A model generated the notes under the pieces. That model did not search any database, was not told where the DNA came from, and worked only from the letters and a program-made list of their open reading frames with translations. A program made the translations under genes and the position numbers. From Novosphingobium sp. (lineage in GTDB: Bacteria > Pseudomonadota > Alphaproteobacteria > Sphingomonadales > Sphingomonadaceae): DNA of 64,000 nt. Each line of letters begins with the position of its first letter. The first letter of the stretch is position 1. Below, in pieces: positions 1 to 8,417 of the stretch. The stretch is from positions 186,001-250,000 of the forward strand of contig JADJYM010000015.1 in the NCBI GenBank assembly GCA_016719755.1, given 5' to 3'.

Positions 1-58
1 AGGGAGGGGACTAGGGCGCTTCTTGAGAGGCATCCAGTCTGCCTGACAAGGAAAGAGC

Positions 59-1930
59 ATGGCAACGCAATTGGCCGAATCCGATACCCGTACCGGCAAC
101 GCTCCCGAAGCTGTCGTCGTCCGCTTTGCGGGCGACTCAGGCGACGGTATGCAGCTGACCGGCGGGCAGTTCACGCTGTCAACCGCGCTGGCGGGCAACG
201 ACCTGGCGACCTTTCCGGATTTCCCCGCCGAAATCCGCGCGCCGCAGGGCACGCTGTTTGGGGTCTCGGCTTTCCAGATCAACTTCGGTTCGACCGAGAT
301 CGACACCGCAGGCGATGCGCCCGACGTGCTGGTCGCGATGAATCCTGCGGCGCTGAAGACCAACGTGGGCGCGCTCAAGCCGGGCGGCCTGATCATCGCC
401 GACACGGGCGAGTTCAACAAGCGCAACCTTGAAAAGGCCAAGTACGCGGTCAGTCCGCTCGAAGACGGCAGCCTGTCAAAGTGGAACGTGCTGGCCTTCG
501 ATATCAGCGCGCTGACGCTGGAATCGGTCAAACCCTTTGGTCTGGGCAACAAGGAAGCCCTGCGCTGCAAGAACATGTGGACGCTGGGGCTGGCGTTGTG
601 GATGTTCGACCGCGATCGCGCCCCGCTGATCGACTGGCTCAACGCCAAGTTCAAGAAGAACCCGGTGCTGGCCGAAGCCAACATCGCGGCGCTCAATGCC
701 GGACATGCCTATGGCGAGACGGCGGAGATCGGCGGTCAGCTGCACAAGGTCCACCTTGACCCCGTGGCCTCGCCCGCTGGCCTTTATCGCACCATTACCG
801 GCGCTGAAGCCGTGGCTCTGGGCCTCGTCGCGGGTGCGCAGCTGGCGCACTTGCCGATGTTCTTCGGTGGCTATCCAATTACGCCGGCCAGCTCGATCCT
901 GCACTACCTTGCGGGCATGAAGGAATTCGGCGTCACCACCTTTCAGGCGGAAGACGAGATCGCGGCCATCGCGGCGGCTATCGGTGCCAGCTATGCCGGC
1001 AGCCTTGGCGTCACGTCCTCGTCCGGGCCGGGCATCGCGCTGAAGGGTGAGGCGATGGGCCTGGCGGTGATGACCGAACTGCCGCTGGTGATCGTCAATT
1101 CGCAGCGCGGTGGCCCTTCAACCGGTCTGCCGACCAAGACCGAGCAATCGGATCTCTACCAGGCGGTCTATGGCCGAAACGGCGATACCCCGCTGCCGGT
1201 GATCGCCGCGCGCAGCCCCGGCGATGCCTTTGAATGCGCGATCGAGGCTTGCCGACTGGCCGTGCAGTACATGACGCCCGTGATGCTTCTTACCGATGGC
1301 TATATCGCCAACGCGGCAGAGCCGTGGGCCGTGCCGAACCCGGACAATTACGCGCCGTTCCCGGCGGCGTTCCTGCAGGAGCCCAACGGCCCTGACGGAA
1401 CTCTGCTGCCTTATGCCCGCGACGAAAAGGGCGCCCGCCCGTGGATCAAGCCGGGCACGCCGGGTCTGATGCACCGCATCGGCGGGATCGAGAAGAACCC
1501 CGGCACGGGCAACCTTGATTACTCGCCCGCTGCCCACCAGACCATGACTGATGCCCGCAAGGCGAAAGTCGATGGCGTGGCCAAGGGCATTCCGGCGCAG
1601 GAAGTCACCCTGGGCACAGCGGGCGGCAAGCTTGCGGTGGTCGGCTGGGGATCGACCTATGGCCCGATCCATCAGGCGGTCCGTCGTTTGCGCGCAAAGG
1701 GCGTGGACGTCAGCCACATCCATGTCCGCCACATCTGGCCCATGCCAGAAAACCTCGGCGATCTGCTGCGCAGTTACGAGAAGATCCTTGTGCCCGAAAT
1801 GAACACCGGCCAGTTCAAGACCGTGCTGCGCGACCAGTTCCTGGTCGACGCGCGGCCCTACAACAAGGTGAGCGGCCAGCCATTCACCATCGCCGAAATC
1901 GAAGCCGCGATCGAAGGAGTTCTGGCATGA
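59..1930 (+). CDS. korA: 2-oxoglutarate (2-oxoacid):ferredoxin oxidoreductase, alpha subunit (gamma-alpha fusion)
   Basis: Large subunit of a two-subunit 2-oxoacid:ferredoxin oxidoreductase, which oxidatively decarboxylates 2-oxoglutarate (or a related 2-oxoacid) to its CoA ester using ferredoxin. The first ~200 residues form the PFOR gamma-type domain with a glycine-rich GDSGDG at 25-30. The pyrimidine-binding alpha domain follows, with GGYPITPASS near 270-279, and a C-terminal transketolase-like domain. At 623 residues it matches fused KorA proteins. ATG at 59 follows an AAGGAA ribosome site. Its stop overlaps the korB start (ATGA), indicating translational coupling. Substrate choice between 2-oxoglutarate and other 2-oxoacids is inferred from family similarity only. 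Confidence 0.93.
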   Translation: MATQLAESDTRTGNAPEAVVVRFAGDSGDGMQLTGGQFTLSTALAGNDLATFPDFPAEIRAPQGTLFGVSAFQINFGSTEIDTAGDAPDVLVAMNPAALKTNVGALKPGGLIIADTGEFNKRNLEKAKYAVSPLEDGSLSKWNVLAFDISALTLESVKPFGLGNKEALRCKNMWTLGLALWMFDRDRAPLIDWLNAKFKKNPVLAEANIAALNAGHAYGETAEIGGQLHKVHLDPVASPAGLYRTITGAEAVALGLVAGAQLAHLPMFFGGYPITPASSILHYLAGMKEFGVTTFQAEDEIAAIAAAIGASYAGSLGVTSSSGPGIALKGEAMGLAVMTELPLVIVNSQRGGPSTGLPTKTEQSDLYQAVYGRNGDTPLPVIAARSPGDAFECAIEACRLAVQYMTPVMLLTDGYIANAAEPWAVPNPDNYAPFPAAFLQEPNGPDGTLLPYARDEKGARPWIKPGTPGLMHRIGGIEKNPGTGNLDYSPAAHQTMTDARKAKVDGVAKGIPAQEVTLGTAGGKLAVVGWGSTYGPIHQAVRRLRAKGVDVSHIHVRHIWPMPENLGDLLRSYEKILVPEMNTGQFKTVLRDQFLVDARPYNKVSGQPFTIAEIEAAIEGVLA

Positions 1931-2961
1931 ACGAGATGACCAAGATCGCCGTCCAGACCACGCTCAAGGACTGGGAATCCGATCAGGAAGTGCGCTGGTG
2001 CCCTGGCTGCGGCGACTACGCGATCCTGAAAGCCGTGCAGCGAACCATGCCGGAAATCGGCGCGGATCCGGCCAAGACCGTGTTCGTTTCGGGTATCGGC
2101 TGCTCCAGCCGCTTCCCCTATTACATGGCAAGTTATGGCTTCCACACGATCCACGGCCGCGCGCCCGCCTTTGCGACCGGCATCAAGCTTGCCAATCCGG
2201 AGCTGGATATCTGGTTGGTAACCGGTGACGGCGATGGCATGTCGATCGGCGGCAACCACACGATGCACCTGATCCGGCGTAACCTGAACTGCCAGATCAT
2301 GCTGTTCAACAACGAGATCTACGGTCTGACCAAGGGGCAGTACTCGCCGACCAGCCGGGTTGGCACCAACAGCCCGACCTCACCGCTCGGCTCCGTCGAC
2401 CGGCCAGCGCTGCCCTGCGCCTTCGCGCTGGGTGCGGGTGCGCGGTTCATCGCGCGCGGGTTCGACGTTTCGAAGCACCTGCCCGAAGTGCTCAAGGCCG
2501 CCCACGCCCACAAGGGCGCGGCCTTCATCGAGATCTTCCAGAACTGCATCGTCTACAACAAGGACCGCTTTGAGGACTTCGCAGCCCCCAAGGGTGCCGA
2601 GGACCGCCAGCTCTGGCTCAAGAACGGCGAACCGATGCTGTTCGGCAGCGAGAAGACCGGTGGGGTCAAGGGCATTGCTCTGGATACCGTGAAGCTGGAA
2701 CTAAAGGTGGTCGATGTCGTCGATGGAGATTGGCAGGCGGCGGGCGTAATCGTCCACGACGTCACCAACCGATCGATCGCGCACATGCTGGTGGAGATGC
2801 CGTTCGGCCCGTTCCCGATGGCGCTGGGCGTGCTTTACGACGATCCGCGCCCGACTTTCGAGGAAGCGGTGCTGGGTCAGGACGCCAAGGCCCGCGAAGG
2901 CAAGAGCGCTGACCTGGGCAAGCTGCTCGCCAAGGGCCAGACCTGGACGGTTGAGGGTTAA
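1927..2961 (+). CDS. korB: 2-oxoglutarate (2-oxoacid):ferredoxin oxidoreductase, beta subunit
   Basis: Thiamine-diphosphate-binding subunit that pairs with KorA. The WCPGCGD motif at residues 24-30 and the GDGDG motif at 100-104, followed by an asparagine-containing NNEIYGLTKGQ stretch, are the TPP/Mg2+ binding signatures of this family. Length (344 aa) is normal. It starts inside the korA stop codon. No ferredoxin or delta (iron-sulfur) subunit gene follows, so the electron acceptor must be encoded elsewhere. A strong hairpin follows the stop. Confidence 0.93.
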   Translation: MNEMTKIAVQTTLKDWESDQEVRWCPGCGDYAILKAVQRTMPEIGADPAKTVFVSGIGCSSRFPYYMASYGFHTIHGRAPAFATGIKLANPELDIWLVTGDGDGMSIGGNHTMHLIRRNLNCQIMLFNNEIYGLTKGQYSPTSRVGTNSPTSPLGSVDRPALPCAFALGAGARFIARGFDVSKHLPEVLKAAHAHKGAAFIEIFQNCIVYNKDRFEDFAAPKGAEDRQLWLKNGEPMLFGSEKTGGVKGIALDTVKLELKVVDVVDGDWQAAGVIVHDVTNRSIAHMLVEMPFGPFPMALGVLYDDPRPTFEEAVLGQDAKAREGKSADLGKLLAKGQTWTVEG

Positions 2962-2973
2962 GCCCTTGCCCCG

Positions 2974-2994
2974 GGGGTGGTTTGTTGCCACCCC
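2974..2994 (+). terminator. Hairpin downstream of korB
   Basis: GGGGTGG and CCACCCC form a 7-bp GC-rich stem around a TTTGTTG loop, 13 bp after the korB stop. There is no long T tract, so it may be a weak terminator or an mRNA-stabilising end. The next gene begins only 6 bp further on. Confidence 0.45.
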
Positions 2995-3000
2995 TTGGGC

Positions 3001-3927
3001 ATGGACAACCTCACCCATTCACTGATCGGCGCCGCGCTGGCGCAGTGCGGGCTGAAACGCCGCACGGGCCTTGCCATGCCGGCGATGATCCTGGCGGCAA
3101 ACCTCCCGGATATCGATGCACCCTGCGCCATTTACGGGGTGGAATCGCTGTCGATGCGGCGGGGCATCACTCATGGGCCAATCGCGCTGCTGGCCCTGCC
3201 GCTGCTGCTCGCGGGTGCGCTGATCACTTTCGACCGGTGGCAGGCGCGGCGCGGCAAGCGGCCGGAAGGGCGCCTGCCAGTGCATCCCGGCTGGCTGATT
3301 GCGCTGTGCTACCTCGGCACGTTCACCCATCCGCTGTTCGACTGGTTCAACAACTATGGCATCCGCCTGCTCGAACCATTTTCCAGCCGCTGGTTCCATG
3401 GCGACACCCTGTTCATCATCGACATCTGGATCCTGATCATGCTGGGCACCGCCCTGTGGCGTTCGGTGAAGGCCGAGCGAGCGGGTCGGGCGAGTTGGGC
3501 CGTGCCGGCGCGGCTGGCCTGCGCCGGGGTTGCGGCCTACGTTGCGGCCAACATTGCGATCAGCCACCTGGCCGAACAGCAAGTGAGGAACGACGCACCC
3601 TATCCGGTGGTAGCAGTCGCCAATCCGGTCCCGATCGCCTTCTGGCAGCGCGAGGTGCTGTGGCGCACAGCCGATGGCTGGTACGGATCGATGCGCTGCA
3701 CGGCGCTATCCTGCGTGCGTTATCCCCGCGTGATGCGTCGGATCGGAATGGACGATCCGCGCATTCCGGGACTGGCCGCGAAAGATCCCGCAGCGCGCGC
3801 CTTCCTGTTCTGGAGCCGGATGCCGGTGGCCGAAGCGGGACCAAAGGGCATATTGCTGAAGGACCAGCGTTTCATGAATAGCCCGGCAAGAGGGACATTC
3901 TCCGTCCTGCTGAAGCCGAGCCGATGA
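3001..3927 (+). CDS. Membrane-bound metal-dependent hydrolase (YdjM / LexA-binding hydrolase-like family)
   Basis: Predicted integral inner-membrane protein of the YdjM-like family of putative metal-dependent hydrolases; substrate unknown. The N-terminus MDNLTHSLIGAALA, then NLPDIDA, RRGITHG and THPLFDWFN supply the conserved His/Asp residues typical of the family. Several hydrophobic segments lie between these motifs. The ATG at 3001 is preferred over an upstream in-frame start at 2977 because the family begins with MDNLTHS-like sequence and the upstream codons overlap the korB hairpin. The stop overlaps the photolyase start. Confidence 0.8.
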   Translation: MDNLTHSLIGAALAQCGLKRRTGLAMPAMILAANLPDIDAPCAIYGVESLSMRRGITHGPIALLALPLLLAGALITFDRWQARRGKRPEGRLPVHPGWLIALCYLGTFTHPLFDWFNNYGIRLLEPFSSRWFHGDTLFIIDIWILIMLGTALWRSVKAERAGRASWAVPARLACAGVAAYVAANIAISHLAEQQVRNDAPYPVVAVANPVPIAFWQREVLWRTADGWYGSMRCTALSCVRYPRVMRRIGMDDPRIPGLAAKDPAARAFLFWSRMPVAEAGPKGILLKDQRFMNSPARGTFSVLLKPSR

Positions 3928-5291
3928 ACCCATCTTCGATTGTATGGCTGCGCCGCGACCTGCGGCTGGCCGACCAGGCAGCCTTTGCCGCGGCCTGTGC
4001 GGCAGGGCCGGTAATCCCGGTTTATGTTCTGGACGATGAAACGCCCCGCCATCGGCGGATGGGCGGCGCATCGCGCTGGTGGCTACATCACAGCCTTGCC
4101 AGCCTGGAAGCGGAACTGCGCAAGGCCGGTTCGCGCCTGATCCTGCGGCGGGGCCGCTGCGAGGATGTGCTGGCTGCGCTTGCCGCCGAAACAGGCGCGC
4201 GCAAAGTCCATGCGCTTCACCATTACGAGCCGTGGTGGCGCAATGCGGAGCGGGGCGTTGCCAGGGTGCTGGACCTGCACTTGCATCACGGCAATTACCT
4301 CGTGCCTCCGGGGACGGTGCTGACCGGCAGCGGCACGCCGTTCAAGATCTACACCCCGTTCTGGCGCGCGCTGACCGCGCGGATGCCGCCAGCCCTGCCG
4401 GTGCCTGCTCCGCAACAGGTGCCCGCGCCGCTGCATTGGCCGCAAAGCGACTGCCTGGATGACTGGGGCCTGCTTCCTGCCAAGCCCGATTGGGCGGGCG
4501 GAATGCGTGCCGAATGGACACCCGGCGAAGCGGGCGCCCTCGCGCGGCTCGCTTCCTTCGCGCAAATCGCGGCGCAGTATGAGGCACGGCGCAATCTTCC
4601 CTCCCGAGCGGGCACGTCCCGGCTTTCGCCGCACCTCCACTTTGGCGAGATTTCGCCCGCGACCATCTGGCATTCAGTTGCCAGAGCAGGGGGCTCGGTC
4701 GACAAGTTTCTCGGCGAGATCGGCTGGCGCGACTATGCCCAGAACGTGATCCTGCAACTGCCGGACTATGGCAGCCGCAACGCGCGAGAGGGCTTCGACG
4801 CCTTCCCATGGCGCGAAGGAGCGGAGGCCGATGCCGACTTTGTCGCCTGGACAAAGGGCCGCACCGGCTATCCGATCGTCGATGCGGGAATGCGCGAGCT
4901 GTGGGCGACCGGCTGGATGCACAACCGGGTGCGGATGATCGTGGCCAGCTTTCTGATCAAGCACCTGTTGATCGACTGGCGCCGGGGCGAGCAATGGTTC
5001 TGGGATACACTGGTCGATGCCGACTATGGCTCGAATGCGGTGAACTGGCAGTGGAATGCCGGGACGGGGGTCGATTCCAACATGTTCGTGCGGATCATGG
5101 CACCGCTCAGCCAGTCCGATAAATTCGATGCGGCGGGTTATATCCGTCAATGGGTGCCCGAGCTTGTCCACCTTGCCGATGCGGCGATCCACGATCCGCC
5201 GCTGCCGGTGCGCGGTTATCCGGCCAAGCGGATCGGCCATAAGGAAGGCCGGGAACGTGCCTTGTCAGCATTGGCAGTGCTCAAGGGCTGA
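3924..5291 (+). CDS. phrB: Deoxyribodipyrimidine photo-lyase
   Basis: Light-dependent repair enzyme that splits cyclobutane pyrimidine dimers using reduced FAD plus an antenna chromophore. The N-terminal alpha/beta photolyase domain opens with IVWLRRDLRLAD. The C-terminal FAD-binding helical domain carries GYPIVDAGMRELWATGWMHN, FLIKHLLIDWRRGEQWF and the DADYGSNAVNWQW motif typical of CPD photolyases. The 455-residue length is standard. The start overlaps the upstream hydrolase stop (ATGA), so the two are probably cotranscribed. It converges on the AraC-type regulator with only 3 bp between stop codons. Confidence 0.93.
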   Translation: MNPSSIVWLRRDLRLADQAAFAAACAAGPVIPVYVLDDETPRHRRMGGASRWWLHHSLASLEAELRKAGSRLILRRGRCEDVLAALAAETGARKVHALHHYEPWWRNAERGVARVLDLHLHHGNYLVPPGTVLTGSGTPFKIYTPFWRALTARMPPALPVPAPQQVPAPLHWPQSDCLDDWGLLPAKPDWAGGMRAEWTPGEAGALARLASFAQIAAQYEARRNLPSRAGTSRLSPHLHFGEISPATIWHSVARAGGSVDKFLGEIGWRDYAQNVILQLPDYGSRNAREGFDAFPWREGAEADADFVAWTKGRTGYPIVDAGMRELWATGWMHNRVRMIVASFLIKHLLIDWRRGEQWFWDTLVDADYGSNAVNWQWNAGTGVDSNMFVRIMAPLSQSDKFDAAGYIRQWVPELVHLADAAIHDPPLPVRGYPAKRIGHKEGRERALSALAVLKG

Positions 5292-5294
5292 AGC

Positions 5295-6443
5295 TCAGTC
5301 CGGCCGTCGCGTGACGGGTGGGCGCATCAGACTGTCCTTTGCGCTGTCCCCGGGGTCGCGCTCGGCGAACAGGCTCTCCCAGTCGCCCGAAATCGAGAGC
5401 AGCCATTCGCTAAGCGGCGCGATCTGATGTCCGCCATGCGCTAGCTTGACCCGCGCCTGCACACGGGAGCCGGTCAGCGCCCGCGCGGCAGAGGGGGTAA
5501 TGCCGTATTCCGACCGGAACGAACGGGCAAAACTCGCCTCGTTGCCAAGCTGCCACTGGCGGGCAATGCCGCCGATCCGGCGCGGCCTGCCATCGGGCGT
5601 GGTCAATGCGCTGAAGGCGCGGTGGAGGCGGCGGCGCCGGATATAGCCGGCAATCCCGCCCAGGGGTTCGAACACCCTGTACAACGTGGCGCGCGACAAG
5701 CCGAATGCCGTGGCAATCCCGCTTACGTTCAGGTCCGGTTCGGCCAGCCGGTCTTCGATGAAGTGGCGCAATTCGAACAGGCTGGGACCAGGTCCTGAAG
5801 CAGTCGCACCCGCCGACCCCTCCAGCACGCCGCGCAGCAGTGCGCGCACCAGTGAGGTTGCGGCGAGTGCAATCGGGCGCAGTTCGTTCTCTTTCATCAC
5901 GCCCAGGCTGTCGAGGATGCTTGCAAGGTTCATCCCAATGATCCGTGCTGAAGCGCTTTCTCCCGGGATAACCAGCCCGTGCAACGCGCCGGGATTGGCA
6001 AGGGCTGAAACGATCAGGCTGCGCGGAACGATCAGGTTGAGCGTTTCGCTTTCCTGGGTGTGCGTTTCGAACGTGCTGGCCAGGTCCAGCACGCAGATAT
6101 CGCCGGATCGCACACGTATTTGTCGTCCGGGCGCGGCCCCCACGAACCCTCCGGTCACGTATTGCTGGATGACGATATGATCGATGTTGCTGCGGGCGAT
6201 GGTTGCCGCGGTGCGGCGATAGCGCTGCGGTGCAAAGCGTGAGCGGCCAAGCACCACCGGACCAAGCGAGCAGCTCAGCAAATCACCGAAAAAGGGGCCA
6301 TCCTCCGGCCACCGACCGCCCGGATCGACTTCGAACAACAGCGACAGGGCATGGCCCCAGGCCGCGTAATTTTCCGCCTCGTCCATGTCGGTTGCCCGGA
6401 ACCCGAAGAGCTCGGCAACTCCACTGCCTTGCTTCTGCGTCAT
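5295..6443 (-). CDS. AraC-family transcriptional regulator
   Basis: DNA-binding regulator of 382 residues. The C-terminal ~100 residues form an AraC/XylS double helix-turn-helix (FIEDRLAEPDLNVSGIATAF, then the second HTH with SFARSFRSEYGITPSAARA). The N-terminal two-thirds looks like an AraC-type ligand-sensing domain. A longer frame runs upstream to 6635, but the ATG at 6443 is favoured because the extra 64 residues look like non-coding sequence. It is divergent from the two-partner secretion genes and shares a ~210-bp intergenic region with them, so it may regulate them; this is inference from position only. Confidence 0.85.
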   Translation of the reverse strand: MTQKQGSGVAELFGFRATDMDEAENYAAWGHALSLLFEVDPGGRWPEDGPFFGDLLSCSLGPVVLGRSRFAPQRYRRTAATIARSNIDHIVIQQYVTGGFVGAAPGRQIRVRSGDICVLDLASTFETHTQESETLNLIVPRSLIVSALANPGALHGLVIPGESASARIIGMNLASILDSLGVMKENELRPIALAATSLVRALLRGVLEGSAGATASGPGPSLFELRHFIEDRLAEPDLNVSGIATAFGLSRATLYRVFEPLGGIAGYIRRRRLHRAFSALTTPDGRPRRIGGIARQWQLGNEASFARSFRSEYGITPSAARALTGSRVQARVKLAHGGHQIAPLSEWLLSISGDWESLFAERDPGDSAKDSLMRPPVTRRPD

Positions 6444-6590
6444 GCTTGTATAGGCTCGACAGTCGTTTCGATTTGAGATGCAGTGCAAGGAAATTGAGAC
6501 GATGGGCCTGATTTCACTGCTGTTACCTTTTGTCCCTGCGGCCTTATCCAGATAATTTGTGCAGGATGATAGCCACCTAGGCAATATCTC

Positions 6591-6627
6591 CCCGCTCGTC
6601 GGCGCGCGTGATCGCGCGCGGAGCGGG
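6591..6627 (+). promoter_or_regulatory. Strong stem-loop in the leader of the two-partner secretion operon
   Basis: CCCGCTC (6591-6597) pairs with GAGCGGG (6621-6627), and inside it GCGCGCG pairs with CGCGCGC around a TGAT loop. That gives about 14 bp of stem in two blocks just upstream of the AAGGAAG ribosome site (6638-6644). No T run follows, so a simple terminator is unlikely. It could be an attenuator, an mRNA-stability element or a protein site. The remainder of the 6444-6656 gap shows nothing I can name. Confidence 0.4.
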
Positions 6628-6656
6628 TCAAGCAAACAAGGAAGCTCGGTTTCGGC

Positions 6657-8399
6657 ATGAATGGATTGGTTGGACTGCGCTTGCCAGTGGTGCGGGCAAT
6701 ACCGGCAGGACTGGCCGCCGCTCTGGTCACACTGGCGTCATCACCTGCCGCGCTTGCCCAGACAGCCGCACCGATCACGGTAACGCCACCGACTTTGGCT
6801 CCGGCCCAGCGGGAATCAGGGTTCCGGGTCGACATTCCCGAGGCTGGCGGACTGCGTCCGCCTGCGGGATCCGAGGCGCTGGCCATCTCTCTGGCCAACG
6901 TCAGCATCGAGGGCGCGTTTCCCGAAGTGGACGCCCGGGCAAAAGCGATCACTGCAACGATCAAGGGCCGCAGCGTGACTCTTGCCGAAATCTATGCGGC
7001 AGCCTCCGCGATCGAGGCCGAACACGCGCGCGCGGGCTTCATTCTGGCCCGGGTAAGCGTACCAGCCCAGGATCTGAATGAGGGTGGTACGCTACGCATC
7101 GTCGTGACCGACGGCTTCATCGAAATGGTCGATGTTGCGGGCCTCCCGGGCCGGGTCCGGGGCGCGGTTGAGCGCCGTGTCGGCGGATTGGCCGGGCGCG
7201 GCAAGCTCAACATTGCCGAGATCGAGCCACCACTCCTGATTGCCAGCGACGTGCCCGGGCTGACCTTGCGTTCGACCCTGATGCGCGGCGAGCGACCGGG
7301 TGGCACAAGGCTGGTGCTGGAAGGCACTCACCGTCCGGTGACGGGAAGCGTCAATATCGACAATGGCCTCGATCCCGCGATTGATGGTTGGGGAATCGGT
7401 TTGCAACTGGCGCTCAACTCGCTCCTCGGGCGGGGCGAGCAGGTCTATGGCTTCTTCTATGGTGGATACGATCTGGGCCGGTGGCTGCGCGATGATGCGC
7501 CGGTGCGGGTCAGTGGCGGCGGGGCGATCATTCCGCTGGGTGATGGACGGCTGAGCCTCAATCCCGAAGTCACGTTTTCGCGGACCTTGCCAGCGCCCGA
7601 AATCGGTGCGCCGCGCTCCAAGGGCGCGCTGCGCCGACTGACGCTGCGGGCGAATTATCTGCTGAGCCGCTCGCAAACCGGTCAGTCGGGCGTCAGCCTG
7701 ACCCTTGAACAGATCGAGGAAGCGTTGACTGCCCCGGACTTTGGCGTGGACCTGACCCGCAACCGCTACATGACCGCCCGACTCGGCGCGAGCCTGTCGC
7801 GCAGGGTGGGTGAAGGCCTCATCCTTGGCGTATCGGCGCAGCTCAGCCAGGGGCTGGGCGATTTCGGCGCGATTTCCTCGGCAGAGGCTGCCGCAAGCGG
7901 CACGCCCTATTCGCGGCAGGGCAGTTCGAATGGCTTCTCCCGGCTGACTGCCCAGGCATTCGCGCGGATGCCGCTTGGGGATGTCGCGGAAGTCTTGCTG
8001 CAAACCAAAGGCCAGACATCGTTCGGCAAGCCACTGTTCCGCGCGGAGCAGTTCTCGCTTGAAGGGCCGGACGCGGTTTCCGCCTATATTGGGGGCATGA
8101 CCGCTGTCGATGAAGGTCTGGCCGGGCGCTTCGAACTTGCACTGGCCGGCCCGGCCGCGGGTAGTGCCCGCGCGTCGGTGGCGCCCTACGTTTTTGTTGC
8201 CGGGGGCACTGGCTGGATCAAGGCGCCCACAGTGCTTGAAACGGGTCGATTGTCAGCCGGCGCGGCCGGGATCGGCGCGCGCATGAACTTCGCTGATGGC
8301 CGGCTCGGCCTCAACCTCGAGTTTGCTCACGGATTTTCATCGCATCTCCCGCTCGCCAGCAGCGACCGGGCCAATGTTTCCGCCACCTTCCGCTTTTGA
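6657..8399 (+). CDS. Two-partner secretion transporter, TpsB (ShlB/FhaC/HecB family)
   Basis: Outer-membrane Omp85-superfamily transporter that exports the TpsA protein encoded immediately downstream. It has an N-terminal signal peptide (hydrophobic stretch ending near ALAQ), POTRA-like domains over roughly residues 45-220, and a C-terminal beta-barrel ending in a terminal phenylalanine (SATFRF). At 580 residues it is of normal size. The barrel loop motif normally read as VRGY is VSAY here (residues 474-477, in EGPDAVSAY), losing the conserved arginine. Only 18 bp separate it from the TpsA gene, indicating a two-gene operon. Confidence 0.88.
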   Translation: MNGLVGLRLPVVRAIPAGLAAALVTLASSPAALAQTAAPITVTPPTLAPAQRESGFRVDIPEAGGLRPPAGSEALAISLANVSIEGAFPEVDARAKAITATIKGRSVTLAEIYAAASAIEAEHARAGFILARVSVPAQDLNEGGTLRIVVTDGFIEMVDVAGLPGRVRGAVERRVGGLAGRGKLNIAEIEPPLLIASDVPGLTLRSTLMRGERPGGTRLVLEGTHRPVTGSVNIDNGLDPAIDGWGIGLQLALNSLLGRGEQVYGFFYGGYDLGRWLRDDAPVRVSGGGAIIPLGDGRLSLNPEVTFSRTLPAPEIGAPRSKGALRRLTLRANYLLSRSQTGQSGVSLTLEQIEEALTAPDFGVDLTRNRYMTARLGASLSRRVGEGLILGVSAQLSQGLGDFGAISSAEAAASGTPYSRQGSSNGFSRLTAQAFARMPLGDVAEVLLQTKGQTSFGKPLFRAEQFSLEGPDAVSAYIGGMTAVDEGLAGRFELALAGPAAGSARASVAPYVFVAGGTGWIKAPTVLETGRLSAGAAGIGARMNFADGRLGLNLEFAHGFSSHLPLASSDRANVSATFRF

Positions 8400-8417
8400 T
8401 GCCTTGAGGACCTGTCC

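Noticed and set aside
1-58. Upstream promoter of korA
   Set aside because: Only a ribosome-site-like AAGGAA is visible; no credible -35/-10 pair can be assigned in the sequence available.
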